From Clostridiales bacterium (lineage in GTDB: Bacteria; Bacillota_E; Sulfobacillia; Sulfobacillales; JAIMBI01), in assembly GCA_027318915.1 (NCBI GenBank), contig DAHVOH010000019.1, positions 1 to 46,952 on the forward strand: a stretch of 46,952 bases of DNA, in the 5' to 3' direction. The position numbers and the translations under genes are program-made. Shown piece by piece: positions 23,681 to 31,327 of this stretch. The first letter of the stretch is position 1, and every line of letters begins with the position of its first letter. The notes under the pieces were generated by a model. That model worked only from the letters and a program-made list of their open reading frames with translations, did not search any database and was not told where the DNA came from.

Positions 23681-24220
23681 ATGTTCATGGCATGGCAGTT
23701 GTTTTGGGGCTTCTTCCGGGTTGGCATCCTGGGTTACGGCGGTGGACCGGGATCGCTCTCCCTCATCCAGGCCGTGGCGGTGGATGGGTACCACTGGCTG
23801 GACGTGAGTCAGTTTGGGGAAATGCTGGCCATCGGCAATGCCCTGCCGGGACCCATCGCCACCAAGATGGCGGCCAGCATCGGTTGGCGGGTCGCGGGCG
23901 GTTGGGGGGCTGCCGCCGCCGTTCTGGGCGTGGTGCTGCCGTCGCTGGCGCTGATGCTGGGACTCTATCAGCTGCTCCTGGTCTGGCGGACCAATCCTTA
24001 CGTGATTGGCTTGATCCGCGGCGTGCGCCCCATTGTGCTGGTGCTGCTGGTGGGCCTGGTCCTCGACTTTCTGCCCGGCGCCCTGCCGCGCACACGCCTC
24101 TTTTGGGCGTACGCCGCCTTCTTCGCGGCGGGATTCGTGGCGCTTCGGGTGCTCCGGGTGCCGGCCGTGTGGGTCGTGGTCGGGGGGATGGTGGGCGGGG
24201 CGCTGCTGCTGAGGGGATAG
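23681..24220 (+). CDS. Chromate transporter, single CHR domain
   Basis: 179 residues from ATG 23681, consistent with the ~180-190 residues of one CHR domain. The N-terminal signature LFWGFFRVGILGYGGGPGSL and the helix-loop AIGNALPGPIATKMAASIGW are the family's hallmarks (the 'GGP' loop and the 'PGP' loop); five to six hydrophobic segments. ChrA exports chromate by proton antiport; single-domain forms often need a partner CHR domain, but none is adjacent. The frame is open upstream to 23348, but that would run through the intrinsic terminator. No strong ribosome site precedes the ATG. One base separates its stop from the next gene's GTG. Confidence 0.85.
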   Translation: MFMAWQLFWGFFRVGILGYGGGPGSLSLIQAVAVDGYHWLDVSQFGEMLAIGNALPGPIATKMAASIGWRVAGGWGAAAAVLGVVLPSLALMLGLYQLLLVWRTNPYVIGLIRGVRPIVLVLLVGLVLDFLPGALPRTRLFWAYAAFFAAGFVALRVLRVPAVWVVVGGMVGGALLLRG

Positions 24221-24221
24221 G

Positions 24222-25406
24222 GTGCTGAGGGCCGCCGGGTTGACGCGCAATCTGGCGCTGCTCACGGCGGCGATGGCCGTCTGGGGTTTGGGATTCGGTC
24301 TGTACGGCGTGCTTTGGCCGTTGTATGTCGAGCACCTGGGCGGTGGGCCGGGCGCCATTGGGCTTCTGCAAGCGGTGGCGGGCCTGACGACGGCCGCCGT
24401 CGCCCTGCCGGGGGGCCGCTGGGCGGATCGGGTCCCCGCCAAGCGGCTGCTCCTGTGGGGGTGGCTGGCCGCGGTGCCGGCCCCTTTTCTGTTTCGATGG
24501 GCGCCCACTTGGAGCTGGCTCTTGCCGGGGGTTCTCCTCTACTTCGGGTCGGCCTTCTCCACGCCGGCTCTGCAGTCGTACATTCGCCAGGAGGCGGGTC
24601 CGCGCCTGGCGGTCGCCTACAACGTCGTGATGTCGGCATTCACCCTCGGCGCCGTGCTCGGTCCGGCGCTGGGCGGCGTGCTCCTGGGGACGGTGGGGTT
24701 TGGACCGATATTCCTCTTGGCCGGCGGATGCTACGCACTGTCCACGCTGCTGTTGCTGCCCATCCGCGGTCGGGACGCGCCGTCGTCGGGCCGGGCGTCG
24801 GGATCCGGCTCGAGGGAGGCCGTGTCCTCCACCCTGCGGGGTCTTGGGCCCTGGCTTCTACTGGCCATGGTGCTCGCGGCCAGCGGGGGCTTGGCGCTTC
24901 CCTACCTGGTTCCGTTCTGGCGGCAGGTGGGCGGGCTGACGGTGCGGCAGATTGGGCTCCTGGGATCGTTGGGCACCTTGATGGCCACGCTGATGCATCC
25001 GGTGTGGGGACGCCGCGCAGAGCGGCGCGGATTGGCCGCCACCGTGGCCCAGGGATTGTTTTTAGGCGCCGCCGGCATGGCGGCCGTGCTCCTCTGGCCG
25101 CGCACCGACGATGTCCAAGCGCTGGCTGCGCTGGCGCGGGGGGCCGGCGCGGCCACGATGGGGCTGGTGGGCGTGGCGGTCGGGCGGGGAGCGTCTCCCG
25201 GGCGGGTGGGGTCCGCGTACGGGTGGTTCAATGCGCTCACCGAACTGGCGGGCGCCGCCGCACCCTATCCGGGCTCCCTGCTCTATCGCTGGCGCGCCGG
25301 CGCCCCGATGCTGGTGGTGGGGCTCACCTGGGCTTTTGTGGCGGTCCTGCTGGTGACTCGCGAGCCGAGGCGTCCCGCGGTGCGGGCGGCTCCAGGCATG
25401 GGGTGA
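24222..25406 (+). CDS. MFS transporter
   Basis: 394 residues from GTG 24222, one base after the chrA stop, so co-transcribed and probably coupled. Twelve hydrophobic segments; loop 2-3 motif GGRWADRVPAKRLLLWGW and the second-half copy GRRAERRGLAAT identify the major facilitator superfamily, of the drug/efflux-like type (LGPALGGVLLGTVG in TM5). Substrate unknown. Association with a chromate transporter hints at a role in toxic-ion or xenobiotic efflux, but that is inference. It ends 12 bp from the convergent kynureninase gene. Confidence 0.87.
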   Translation: MLRAAGLTRNLALLTAAMAVWGLGFGLYGVLWPLYVEHLGGGPGAIGLLQAVAGLTTAAVALPGGRWADRVPAKRLLLWGWLAAVPAPFLFRWAPTWSWLLPGVLLYFGSAFSTPALQSYIRQEAGPRLAVAYNVVMSAFTLGAVLGPALGGVLLGTVGFGPIFLLAGGCYALSTLLLLPIRGRDAPSSGRASGSGSREAVSSTLRGLGPWLLLAMVLAASGGLALPYLVPFWRQVGGLTVRQIGLLGSLGTLMATLMHPVWGRRAERRGLAATVAQGLFLGAAGMAAVLLWPRTDDVQALAALARGAGAATMGLVGVAVGRGASPGRVGSAYGWFNALTELAGAAAPYPGSLLYRWRAGAPMLVVGLTWAFVAVLLVTREPRRPAVRAAPGMG

Positions 25407-25418
25407 CCGGCGCCACGC

Positions 25419-26717
25419 TTACCACACCGGCGAATTATCGGCGGCGGCGGCATACCGGCCCTCGTCCAGAATATCGGCCAGGATGTGGACGGCTGTGGCC
25501 ACGTCCTGAAAGCGCGTGAACAGCGGTGCCGGACAGAGCCGAATGAGGTTGGGCGGCCGAAAGTCGGGTGTGACGCCCGCTTGTCGGAGCGCCCGCGACA
25601 GGTCGAGGGCGGAGGGATGGGCGAGGGCTACGTGCCCGCCGCGGTGCTCGGCGCTGCGGGGCGTCTGGATCGTTATCCCGCGGGGGACGAGATGGGATTC
25701 GGCCGCCTCGATCAAGAAGTCGGTCAGATCCTGGGCCCGCTGCTCGACGGCCGTGATGCCCACCTGCTCCAGCAGATCGAGGCTGCCGGACAGGGGGGCC
25801 AGGGCCAGGGGGCTGACGGTGCCCAGCTGGAGGGCGCGGGCGTCGGGCGCGGGCGTGAAGGAGGGCGCCATCTGGAATTGACGGACGGGATCGGACCCCC
25901 ACCAGCCCCAGAGACCAGGCGTCGGTGGCCAGTGGCTTTGGTGCACAAAAACCGCGGCGGGGGACCCGGGACCCCCGTTCAAGTACTTGTAGGTGCAGAA
26001 GACCGCGGCGTCCACCGCGTCGTCATGCAGATGGTGGGCGAGCACTCCGGCGGAATGGGACAGATCCCAGATGACGAACACACCCTGCTCATGAGCCGCG
26101 CGGGTGATGGGCGCGATGGCCAGACGCTGGCCGGTGGTATACACCACCGACGGCAGGATGGCTATCGCCACCTCCGGCGTCAGTGCCTCGACGATCGCCT
26201 CGGTCGTGAGCCATGGCCCGTCATCCGGCGCCACCGTGCGGAGCGCGGCCGTCGGATCCAGTCCATGCCAGCGGATATGACTCTCGGCCGCATAGTGATC
26301 GGTCGGGAAGGCGCCGGCATCCACCAGGATCTGGGATCGCTCCGGGCTCGGGTGGTAGTACGTGGCCAGGAGCTGGTGGAGCTGCTGGGTGGTTGTCCCC
26401 CCGAGCGAGATTTCGCCGGATCGGGCGCCGAACCATGGTCCCAACCGGTCCGAGAGCCACGCGGCGCGGTCAAACCAAGACACCTCACCCTCGCTCCATC
26501 CCGAAACCGCCAAGTGACGCCACTGGTCCAAGGTTTCCCTCACGGCGCGGCGGGCGGGTCGCGACAGCGGACCCAGGGAGTTGCCGTCGAAATACCAGGG
26601 CCGATCCGGCTTGAGGAACTGGGCCCGTATCTCCGACCATCGATCGGACCGATCCCGAGCTTTGGCCTCGCGCTGAAGGCGGCTCCAGGCCGGGTCTTCC
26701 TCGGGATGATGATGCAT
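25419..26717 (-). CDS. kynU: Kynureninase
   Basis: 432 residues from ATG 26717 (AGGAC eight bases upstream); a second ATG at 26732 adds five residues. Fold-type I PLP enzyme: WYFDGNSLGPLSRPA near the N terminus, SLGGTTTQQLHQLLATYY, VIWDLSHSAGVLAHHLHD carrying the PLP Asp, and the Schiff-base lysine in [33 protein letters not shown] at the C terminus is also typical. It cleaves kynurenine to anthranilate and alanine (or 3-hydroxykynurenine). No tryptophan dioxygenase or formamidase is adjacent, so the rest of the pathway must be elsewhere. Confidence 0.93.
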   Translation of the reverse strand: MHHHPEEDPAWSRLQREAKARDRSDRWSEIRAQFLKPDRPWYFDGNSLGPLSRPARRAVRETLDQWRHLAVSGWSEGEVSWFDRAAWLSDRLGPWFGARSGEISLGGTTTQQLHQLLATYYHPSPERSQILVDAGAFPTDHYAAESHIRWHGLDPTAALRTVAPDDGPWLTTEAIVEALTPEVAIAILPSVVYTTGQRLAIAPITRAAHEQGVFVIWDLSHSAGVLAHHLHDDAVDAAVFCTYKYLNGGPGSPAAVFVHQSHWPPTPGLWGWWGSDPVRQFQMAPSFTPAPDARALQLGTVSPLALAPLSGSLDLLEQVGITAVEQRAQDLTDFLIEAAESHLVPRGITIQTPRSAEHRGGHVALAHPSALDLSRALRQAGVTPDFRPPNLIRLCPAPLFTRFQDVATAVHILADILDEGRYAAAADNSPVW

Positions 26718-26738
26718 TGTGCGTGTCCTCATAGGGGA

Positions 26739-26744
26739 ATTGTA
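26739..26744 (-). promoter_or_regulatory. Candidate kynU -10 box (TACAAT), possible leaderless start
   Basis: TACAAT on the minus strand ends seven bases before the ATG at 26732, which would put transcription start on that ATG. No good -35 is present. Just upstream are two GGATCC hexamers separated by 7 bp, a possible operator. Confidence 0.35.
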
Positions 26745-26909
26745 CCAGGATCCGGCCATCGGATCCGAAAACGGACGGCAAGGGCGGCGCTCGCTTGCCC
26801 CCGTGGAGCGCACCGGAGTTCCCATGACGTTGCGGGCGCGCTCCACCACCGTGGGGGCGTGTCGAACGCCCACGACCCCGACGGCAGGAGGCGGCCTGGA
26901 CGTCGGCGC

Positions 26910-27158
26910 TTAGGCCCGTGCCAGCCAGATGGCCGCATAAGTTCCGCACCCGAGGGCGATGGGACCCAGTCCGACCCACAGCGGCACCTCGGCAAAGCCG
27001 TCGACATAGAAAGCCATGATCGTCATCAACACCGTCGCCGCCACTACCAGCACACTGAGGAGAAAGACGAGCGTCATGCCGGCCGCGCGCCAACCGCTGG
27101 GCGGCGCGGCTGTGCCATCGCGGTCCATTTCGACCGGGTCAGGTGATTGAGCCGCCAT
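26910..27158 (-). CDS. Small two-helix membrane protein, 82 aa
   Basis: ATG 27158 preceded by AGGAGG with six-base spacing, so the start is secure. After a polar N terminus of ~27 residues come two membrane segments: MTLVFLLSVLVVAATVLMTIM (shown in two parts: MTLVFLLSVLVVAA and TVLMTIM) and WVGLGPIALGCGTYAAIWLA, joined by a short acidic loop. It resembles small subunits or accessory membrane proteins of respiratory complexes, but no specific family is recognised. Transcribed alone, with hairpins in its upstream region. Confidence 0.75.
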   Translation of the reverse strand: MAAQSPDPVEMDRDGTAAPPSGWRAAGMTLVFLLSVLVVAATVLMTIMAFYVDGFAEVPLWVGLGPIALGCGTYAAIWLARA

Positions 27159-27800
27159 GATTGACCTCCTGATTCGCTGGAAAGGTGCCGTGCCACTGCC
27201 GCTGCGATGCATTGATCCCGCAGAGCGGGCTGCCGCCCCGCCGGCGCGGGGCGGCAGGGGCCCCACAACGGTGCTCGCCCGAGGTGGCGATGAGGCCGCG
27301 ATACCGGAGGGCCACGCCCGCGACGGGAAAACGGCTGCGGGGGGAAAACCGGAGCGCCTGACCGGGGTTTGCCACGGCATCGGCTATCCTTCGCTGGGCA
27401 TGACCCCGGCCATGTCCTGGCCGCACGGTGATACCGACCGTCGTTGCTTACGCACCGCCGCCCCAACCGGAGTCGTCGGCGCCCCGGAGCGGGCGGAAGG
27501 GCGCTCGGGAGCGAATCGACCGACCCACGCTCGCCACGGGTCCCGTGTCGCGGTCTGCTGAGCTCCCGCCGCGCGTCCTGAGCCGTCACTTCAGCGGAAT
27601 GTCCACCGGAGTGGGTCAGCGTCCGCGGCGGCGCGCCGGGATCAAGCCCCCCGCCGGAGCGATGGTCGCCGGGCAACGGGGATTTTGGCGGCCGTTCAGG
27701 GCGTGGCGGGGCACGGCGACGAAAGATGGCGGCTTTGACGAGAAGGGGTGGTGGAGGCGTTCGTGAGGGACGTCCTCGGCGCGTGACGAGAGGTCTCCGC
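27159..27800. other. 642-bp GC-rich intergenic region with strong hairpins at 27217-27257
   Basis: Upstream (minus sense) of the 82-residue gene and downstream of marR. Two adjacent hairpins: CCCGC/GCGGG (27217-27221, 27225-27229) and a perfect 12-bp stem 27230-27241 with 27246-27257 around a CGGC tetraloop. They lie about 60-100 nt 5' of the 82-residue gene's start on its strand, in the likely leader. The remainder shows no gene with a ribosome site. Confidence 0.4.
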
Positions 27801-28337
27801 TCAGCCGGCGGAGAGGTCGGGGCTCATGCGCTCGGTGGCGGGGTGACGACTCATTCGGATCAAATCGTCTTGGATGAGGGTGTAAAGCGCGCCGAGACTC
27901 GTGTCTCCGCCCCTGGCCAGCAAGCCTTCGAGGCCCTCCGCCCGTGCCGCGATGACCGTCTGCAACAGCGCATGGCCCTCCTCGGTGAGGGCCATCACAA
28001 TATTCCGCCGGTCCGTGTTGAGACGGACCCGCTCGACAATACGACGCTGCTCCAGACGGTCCGCCATGCCGGTGGTCACGGACGGATTGACGCCGATCGC
28101 GCGTGACAACGACCCGAGCGTGATAGGACCGCAGACGGCCAGATAGCGCAGCGCGTGAAGCTCGGTGGGTGTGAACTCGCCGGCGGAAAGGTACGCATCA
28201 ATCATGGCCGAGAAGCTGATGGTCCATTCGAGGTAGCGGAGCACGTCGTGAGGCGAAACCGTGGAGCGCTCTGCCACCGGCGCAAACACGGCGCTGGTGT
28301 CAAGGAGTCTTCCCAGAACATCCTGTTGCTGGACCAC
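27801..28337 (-). CDS. MarR-family transcriptional regulator
   Basis: 178 residues from GTG 28337, nine bases after AGAGGG; an ATG at 28346 directly abuts that site. Winged helix-turn-helix core: FTPTELHALRYLAVCGPITL, LSRAIGVNPSVTTGMADRLE (recognition helix), the wing RIVERVRLNTDRRNIVMALT with the DRR motif, and flanking dimerisation helices. MarR proteins sense phenolics, oxidants or drugs and repress nearby genes. Here the neighbours face away and no obvious target is adjacent. The promoter at 28377-28405 contains small dyads, so autoregulation is likely. Confidence 0.9.
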   Translation of the reverse strand: MVQQQDVLGRLLDTSAVFAPVAERSTVSPHDVLRYLEWTISFSAMIDAYLSAGEFTPTELHALRYLAVCGPITLGSLSRAIGVNPSVTTGMADRLEQRRIVERVRLNTDRRNIVMALTEEGHALLQTVIAARAEGLEGLLARGGDTSLGALYTLIQDDLIRMSRHPATERMSPDLSAG

Positions 28338-28376
28338 ACCGACCATCCCTCTTTCCGCGGATATCTTAATAAATGT

Positions 28377-28405
28377 AGTATACCAGTAATTAGACAAGTT
28401 GTAAA
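28377..28405 (-). promoter_or_regulatory. marR promoter (TTTACA-17-TATACT) with overlapping dyad
   Basis: On the minus strand, -35 TTTACA (28400-28405), 17-bp spacer and -10 TATACT (28377-28382); transcription would begin near 28370, about 33 nt before the GTG. The odd palindrome ACAAGTTGT (28394-28402) overlaps the -35/spacer and GTATAC (28378-28383) overlaps the -10, suitable for MarR autorepression. Confidence 0.7.
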
Positions 28406-29023
28406 TGTCCGTCGGGTCGGAATGACGAGGATTATAGGCACGACTGCCGGACGCGATGGCCGGGGGATGCGGACCACAGTCTCTCGAGCCGTCCGGCCGT
28501 ATCGGGCGACCGCCGTCCATCGAAGCGTGGTCGTGCAGCCGGAGGTGGGTGTGAATCCGGACAATGGGATTGCCCACAGTGTCGGATTTCTCAGATGTCA
28601 TGGAAGCGCCAGGCCCCGAGGGCAGCTACACATCGACCGCTGGTGACCGCCGTGGGAGCTCCACCCAAAGCGCGGGACGCCGACCGGATGCGACGCCGGT
28701 AGGCTCGAGCTCAAACGCGTATCGTCGCCTCTTGTCCGATGTCGTCTTCCCTCGGCGGACAATGCTTCCGGCGCCCGTCGTTCCACACTCTCGACCGCGT
28801 ACCCCCCATCCCGAGAGCCCAGCGTGCCCACACGGCCTCCGAGGTTGACCGCGGCTCATCGCCATCTCGCGCACCGTTGGCTGCCATCGCCTCTTTCCTC
28901 GCTTGTTTTTTCCCCAAGATCCCCTTTTGCGACCAGGTTCCGTGAATTTTGTCCACTTGATATGTAAAACGGTGCCGAAAAAAGAAGGAAAACCTTTCCC
29001 GGCGCAAGAAAATCTTGGGGTGA
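28406..29023. other. 618-bp intergenic region, GC content falling toward 29000
   Basis: Between the marR promoter and the unknown plus-strand gene. From about 28890 the sequence becomes distinctly AT-rich. Two small hairpins stand in tandem at 28987-28999 (GGAAA/TTTCC) and 29005-29017 (CAAGA/TCTTG); a third (29023-29038) overlaps the proposed start of the next gene. No supported gene on either strand; frames open on the minus strand here lack ribosome sites. Confidence 0.4.
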
Positions 29024-29626
29024 GTGGTACGAGCCACTTGGGGGGTGGGTTCCCTGGTCAGTAAATCGCTGGCGTTCTTCACCGATTGCGCGGTCGAACT
29101 GCCCAGTCCGATTTTTGTCGGACCGCGCGCGGGACGCCGTGGTCGGAAGCCGGAACGCGATCTCTACTTCCCGAATGGTGAGCGCCGTCCGAGTCGCGAG
29201 GATCTCATTTCGTATATTTTGCAGCATGTGCTCTATCAGATAGATCCCGGCTCCGACGGGCCCATTTTCTGCAAGCATGTCGAGAAGTTGAATCGCGAAC
29301 GCAACAAGCAGAGTATGCTGCATGTCGTCATGGGTCCGCATCATGCGTCGGGCGTATGGGAAATCGTCGGCAACCGCCGCATGTTTGACGTGCGGGCGGT
29401 CTATGTGGCCTCGCAGGGAACGTGGGTGCCGCAGATCATCTTGTCTCCGGGCAATTATGTGGGCGTCAGCAATTTGAACGGCATCGAATTGGGCCCGCGC
29501 GAACTGCAGGCGGAGATGGTGCGCCGGCGTTACGTGTCCCAGGAAGAGGTCGACCTTTTCTGCTCGCCCTCACGGGCGAAGAGGGAGAAGGCTTGCGCCT
29601 ATGCACGCCGCGGCATCTGGATGTAG
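29024..29626 (+). CDS. Hypothetical protein, lower GC than neighbours
   Basis: Up to 200 residues from GTG 29024; a GTG at 29045 is equally possible and neither has a convincing ribosome site. From about residue 40 the composition looks coding, with balanced polar and hydrophobic residues: EDLISYILQHVLYQIDPGSD, KHVEKLNRERNKQSMLHVVM, FDVRAVYVASQGTWVPQIIL, and QAEMVRRRYVSQEEVDLFCS. No known motif is recognised. It is less GC-rich than its surroundings, with third positions less biased to G/C, suggesting recent acquisition. It stands alone. Confidence 0.55.
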   Translation: MVRATWGVGSLVSKSLAFFTDCAVELPSPIFVGPRAGRRGRKPERDLYFPNGERRPSREDLISYILQHVLYQIDPGSDGPIFCKHVEKLNRERNKQSMLHVVMGPHHASGVWEIVGNRRMFDVRAVYVASQGTWVPQIILSPGNYVGVSNLNGIELGPRELQAEMVRRRYVSQEEVDLFCSPSRAKREKACAYARRGIWM

Positions 29627-30123
29627 GCGCGGAACGGCGGTGCGGTAGGCGTCTCGCCACGTAGCCGGCGGGGATCGTCGTCAGGTGGTCTGGTCGTGTG
29701 GGAGTGGCGAGCGGTGCCGGCGGCTCGGGCCAACCGCCGTCGTGGGGGCTCGGACAGGCTGGGCGCTGATGGTCCCAGGCGCTTGGCGCCGGCACCGGTT
29801 CGACCAGCCGGCTTCGATGTTTCCGGAAAAAGGACGGGAGATGTATCGGCACAACAGGACGACCCGCCTTCGGCGGCAGGAGGAGAGAGCCGACGCGGGT
29901 GTGCGGCCCACGCTCTGGCGTAGAGACGCCAGAGCTTGCTCGTGTGGGCTCACGGGCGGCAGACGTCCGTCTCGTTTCGCCGGCTCCTGGCGTCGGCGGC
30001 AGGGGACTCCGTTGGATTTGAACGCCGGACTCTGGAGGCTTCGGGCGGTCGCGGCCAGACCGGGACAGGCCTGTCGGGCGGCGGCGCGTCCCGCAGGCGG
30101 CCGGGCGCGGAGGGGAGTGTAGG
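29627..30123 (+). other. 497-bp leader region before the PilZ gene
   Basis: No convincing gene: the open frames here are Arg-rich and lack ribosome sites. Contains the hairpin 29912-29935 and a second copy of its left arm at 29987-29993 that could compete for pairing. The end of the region, GGAGGGGAGTGTAGG, is the PilZ gene's ribosome site. Confidence 0.45.
29912..29935 (+). promoter_or_regulatory. Perfect hairpin with alternative downstream partner in pilZ leader
   Basis: GCTCTGGCGT (29912-29921) pairs perfectly with ACGCCAGAGC (29926-29935) across AGAG. The segment GACGCCAG (29925-29932) can instead pair perfectly with CTGGCGTC at 29987-29994. Two mutually exclusive stems of this kind are typical of attenuators and riboswitches; no T tract follows the first. 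Confidence 0.45.
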
Positions 30124-30765
30124 GTGATCGCGGCACCGGCAGTGCATCAGACCGTGTGGCTCAATCTCCGGGGCCACTTGGCGCCGACGCGCATCCTGCG
30201 CCGGGTCCATCAGGCGGTTTATGTGGGGGCGTTGAGGGAAGGCGAGCGGGAGCTCACGCCCTTTCCCGGCGACGAGGTGGATTTGTGTTGGGAGCAGGAC
30301 AGCACCTTTTGGGCTCTCAAGGTGTCCGTGGAAGAAGTGCTGGAGCCGATTCCCATCCTCGTCTTGCGGGCGGTGGGCGAAGCGCGCGCGATGGAGCGGC
30401 GGGGGTCGCCCCGCGCCAAAGTGCTCATCCCGATTGAGTACCGACTGGCCAAACCGGGCTCGGAAGTGTTCACCACGACGACCATGGACCTGTCGTGGGA
30501 CGGGCTCAGGTTTCCCAGCGCGTTCCGCACGTGGCTCGGGCTTGAACTGCGGATGCAGGTGCGGATTGACCAGGTGGAGATTCCGCTGGTCGGCCGGGTG
30601 GTCCGGGTGGCGCCGCAGCCGCAGCGGATCCGCGGGCGAGAGGCATGGGAGACTGGCGTGCAGTTCGTCAATCTGCCGCCGCCGAGCCGCGATCGCATCC
30701 GCTCGCTGGTAGATCAGGCGCTCTCGCAGCACCGTGGGCGCCGTCGCGGCGGCGACGCGGGCTAG
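30124..30765 (+). CDS. PilZ-domain c-di-GMP-binding protein (YcgR-like)
   Basis: 213 residues from GTG 30124. N-terminal ~85 residues form a YcgR-N/flagellar-brake-like beta domain (PGDEVDLCWEQDS, TFWALKVSVEEVLE). The PilZ domain has both c-di-GMP motifs: RxxxR as R93-GSP-R97 and DxSxxG as DLSWDG (122-127). Such proteins bind c-di-GMP and slow the flagellar motor or regulate exopolysaccharide. Flagellar genes lie 10 kb downstream in this window, consistent with a motility role. It is transcribed alone after a structured leader. Confidence 0.9.
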   Translation: MIAAPAVHQTVWLNLRGHLAPTRILRRVHQAVYVGALREGERELTPFPGDEVDLCWEQDSTFWALKVSVEEVLEPIPILVLRAVGEARAMERRGSPRAKVLIPIEYRLAKPGSEVFTTTTMDLSWDGLRFPSAFRTWLGLELRMQVRIDQVEIPLVGRVVRVAPQPQRIRGREAWETGVQFVNLPPPSRDRIRSLVDQALSQHRGRRRGGDAG

Positions 30766-31327
30766 CCGAGGGCGCCCGATCCCATTTGGCAGCGGCATTC
30801 CCACATTGGGGACGCCGTTTTGGACGTCCGTCGCGCTGGCGGTCGCGTCGAGCCGAACCAGGGGTCTACGGACGGGCGACGAGCGATCGCCTGCCGGATG
30901 ACGGCCACTGTGTCCACCGCTGCGTGGGTGGCCCGTGCGCGCCCGGCCGCGAGATCGTCTTCGTGGTGCGCGTGCTGGCCCCACTGTACGCAGCGCTTAC
31001 CGGACGGGGTACGAGGGGCGCGGGAGCGTGGTGCCGGCGGTGCGTCGAATCCGGCGGCTTTCTCGTTGGCCGACACGGGGGCCGGTGCATCGGCGACGCC
31101 GGCGGTCTCGCGGAACGCGCGGCCTTTGTCGATCGGCTTGCGCCGAGGCGTGAGGGGCCAAGGCGACCCGGCATGCTTCCGCCGGGCGACGGCTTTTGCG
31201 TCAGGACCGTTTGGCCGTGTCGGAACGGTCCGTTGGCGCAGAGGTGCCGGCCGGTTGGATCGCGAAGGGGCTGGGTCAAAGGAGTCACGGGGGCGTTCGG
31301 CCGTCGTGAATCAAGGGAGGCGACCGC
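30766..31327 (+). other. 562-bp intergenic region before the Lon-like gene
   Basis: No supported gene. The only notable element is the dyad at 31204-31234. The last bases AAGGGAGG are the ribosome site of the protease gene. Confidence 0.4.
31204..31234. promoter_or_regulatory. Operator-like dyad upstream of the Lon-like protease gene
   Basis: GGACCGTT (31204-31211) and AACGGTCC (31224-31231) are perfect 8-bp inverted arms with a 12-bp spacer; the right arm also starts the odd palindrome AACGG-T-CCGTT (31224-31234). It lies ~95 bp upstream of the protease ATG. A stress-type repressor site is possible; it does not match a consensus I know. Confidence 0.35.

Noticed and set aside
28711..29344. 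Minus-strand open frames opposite the lower-GC unknown gene
   Set aside because: No ribosome sites and less coding-like composition than the plus-strand frame; kept the plus-strand gene only.
30005..30040. tRNA-like T-arm (GGATTTGAACGCC)
   Set aside because: The T stem does not pair and no acceptor, D or anticodon arm can be built around it.
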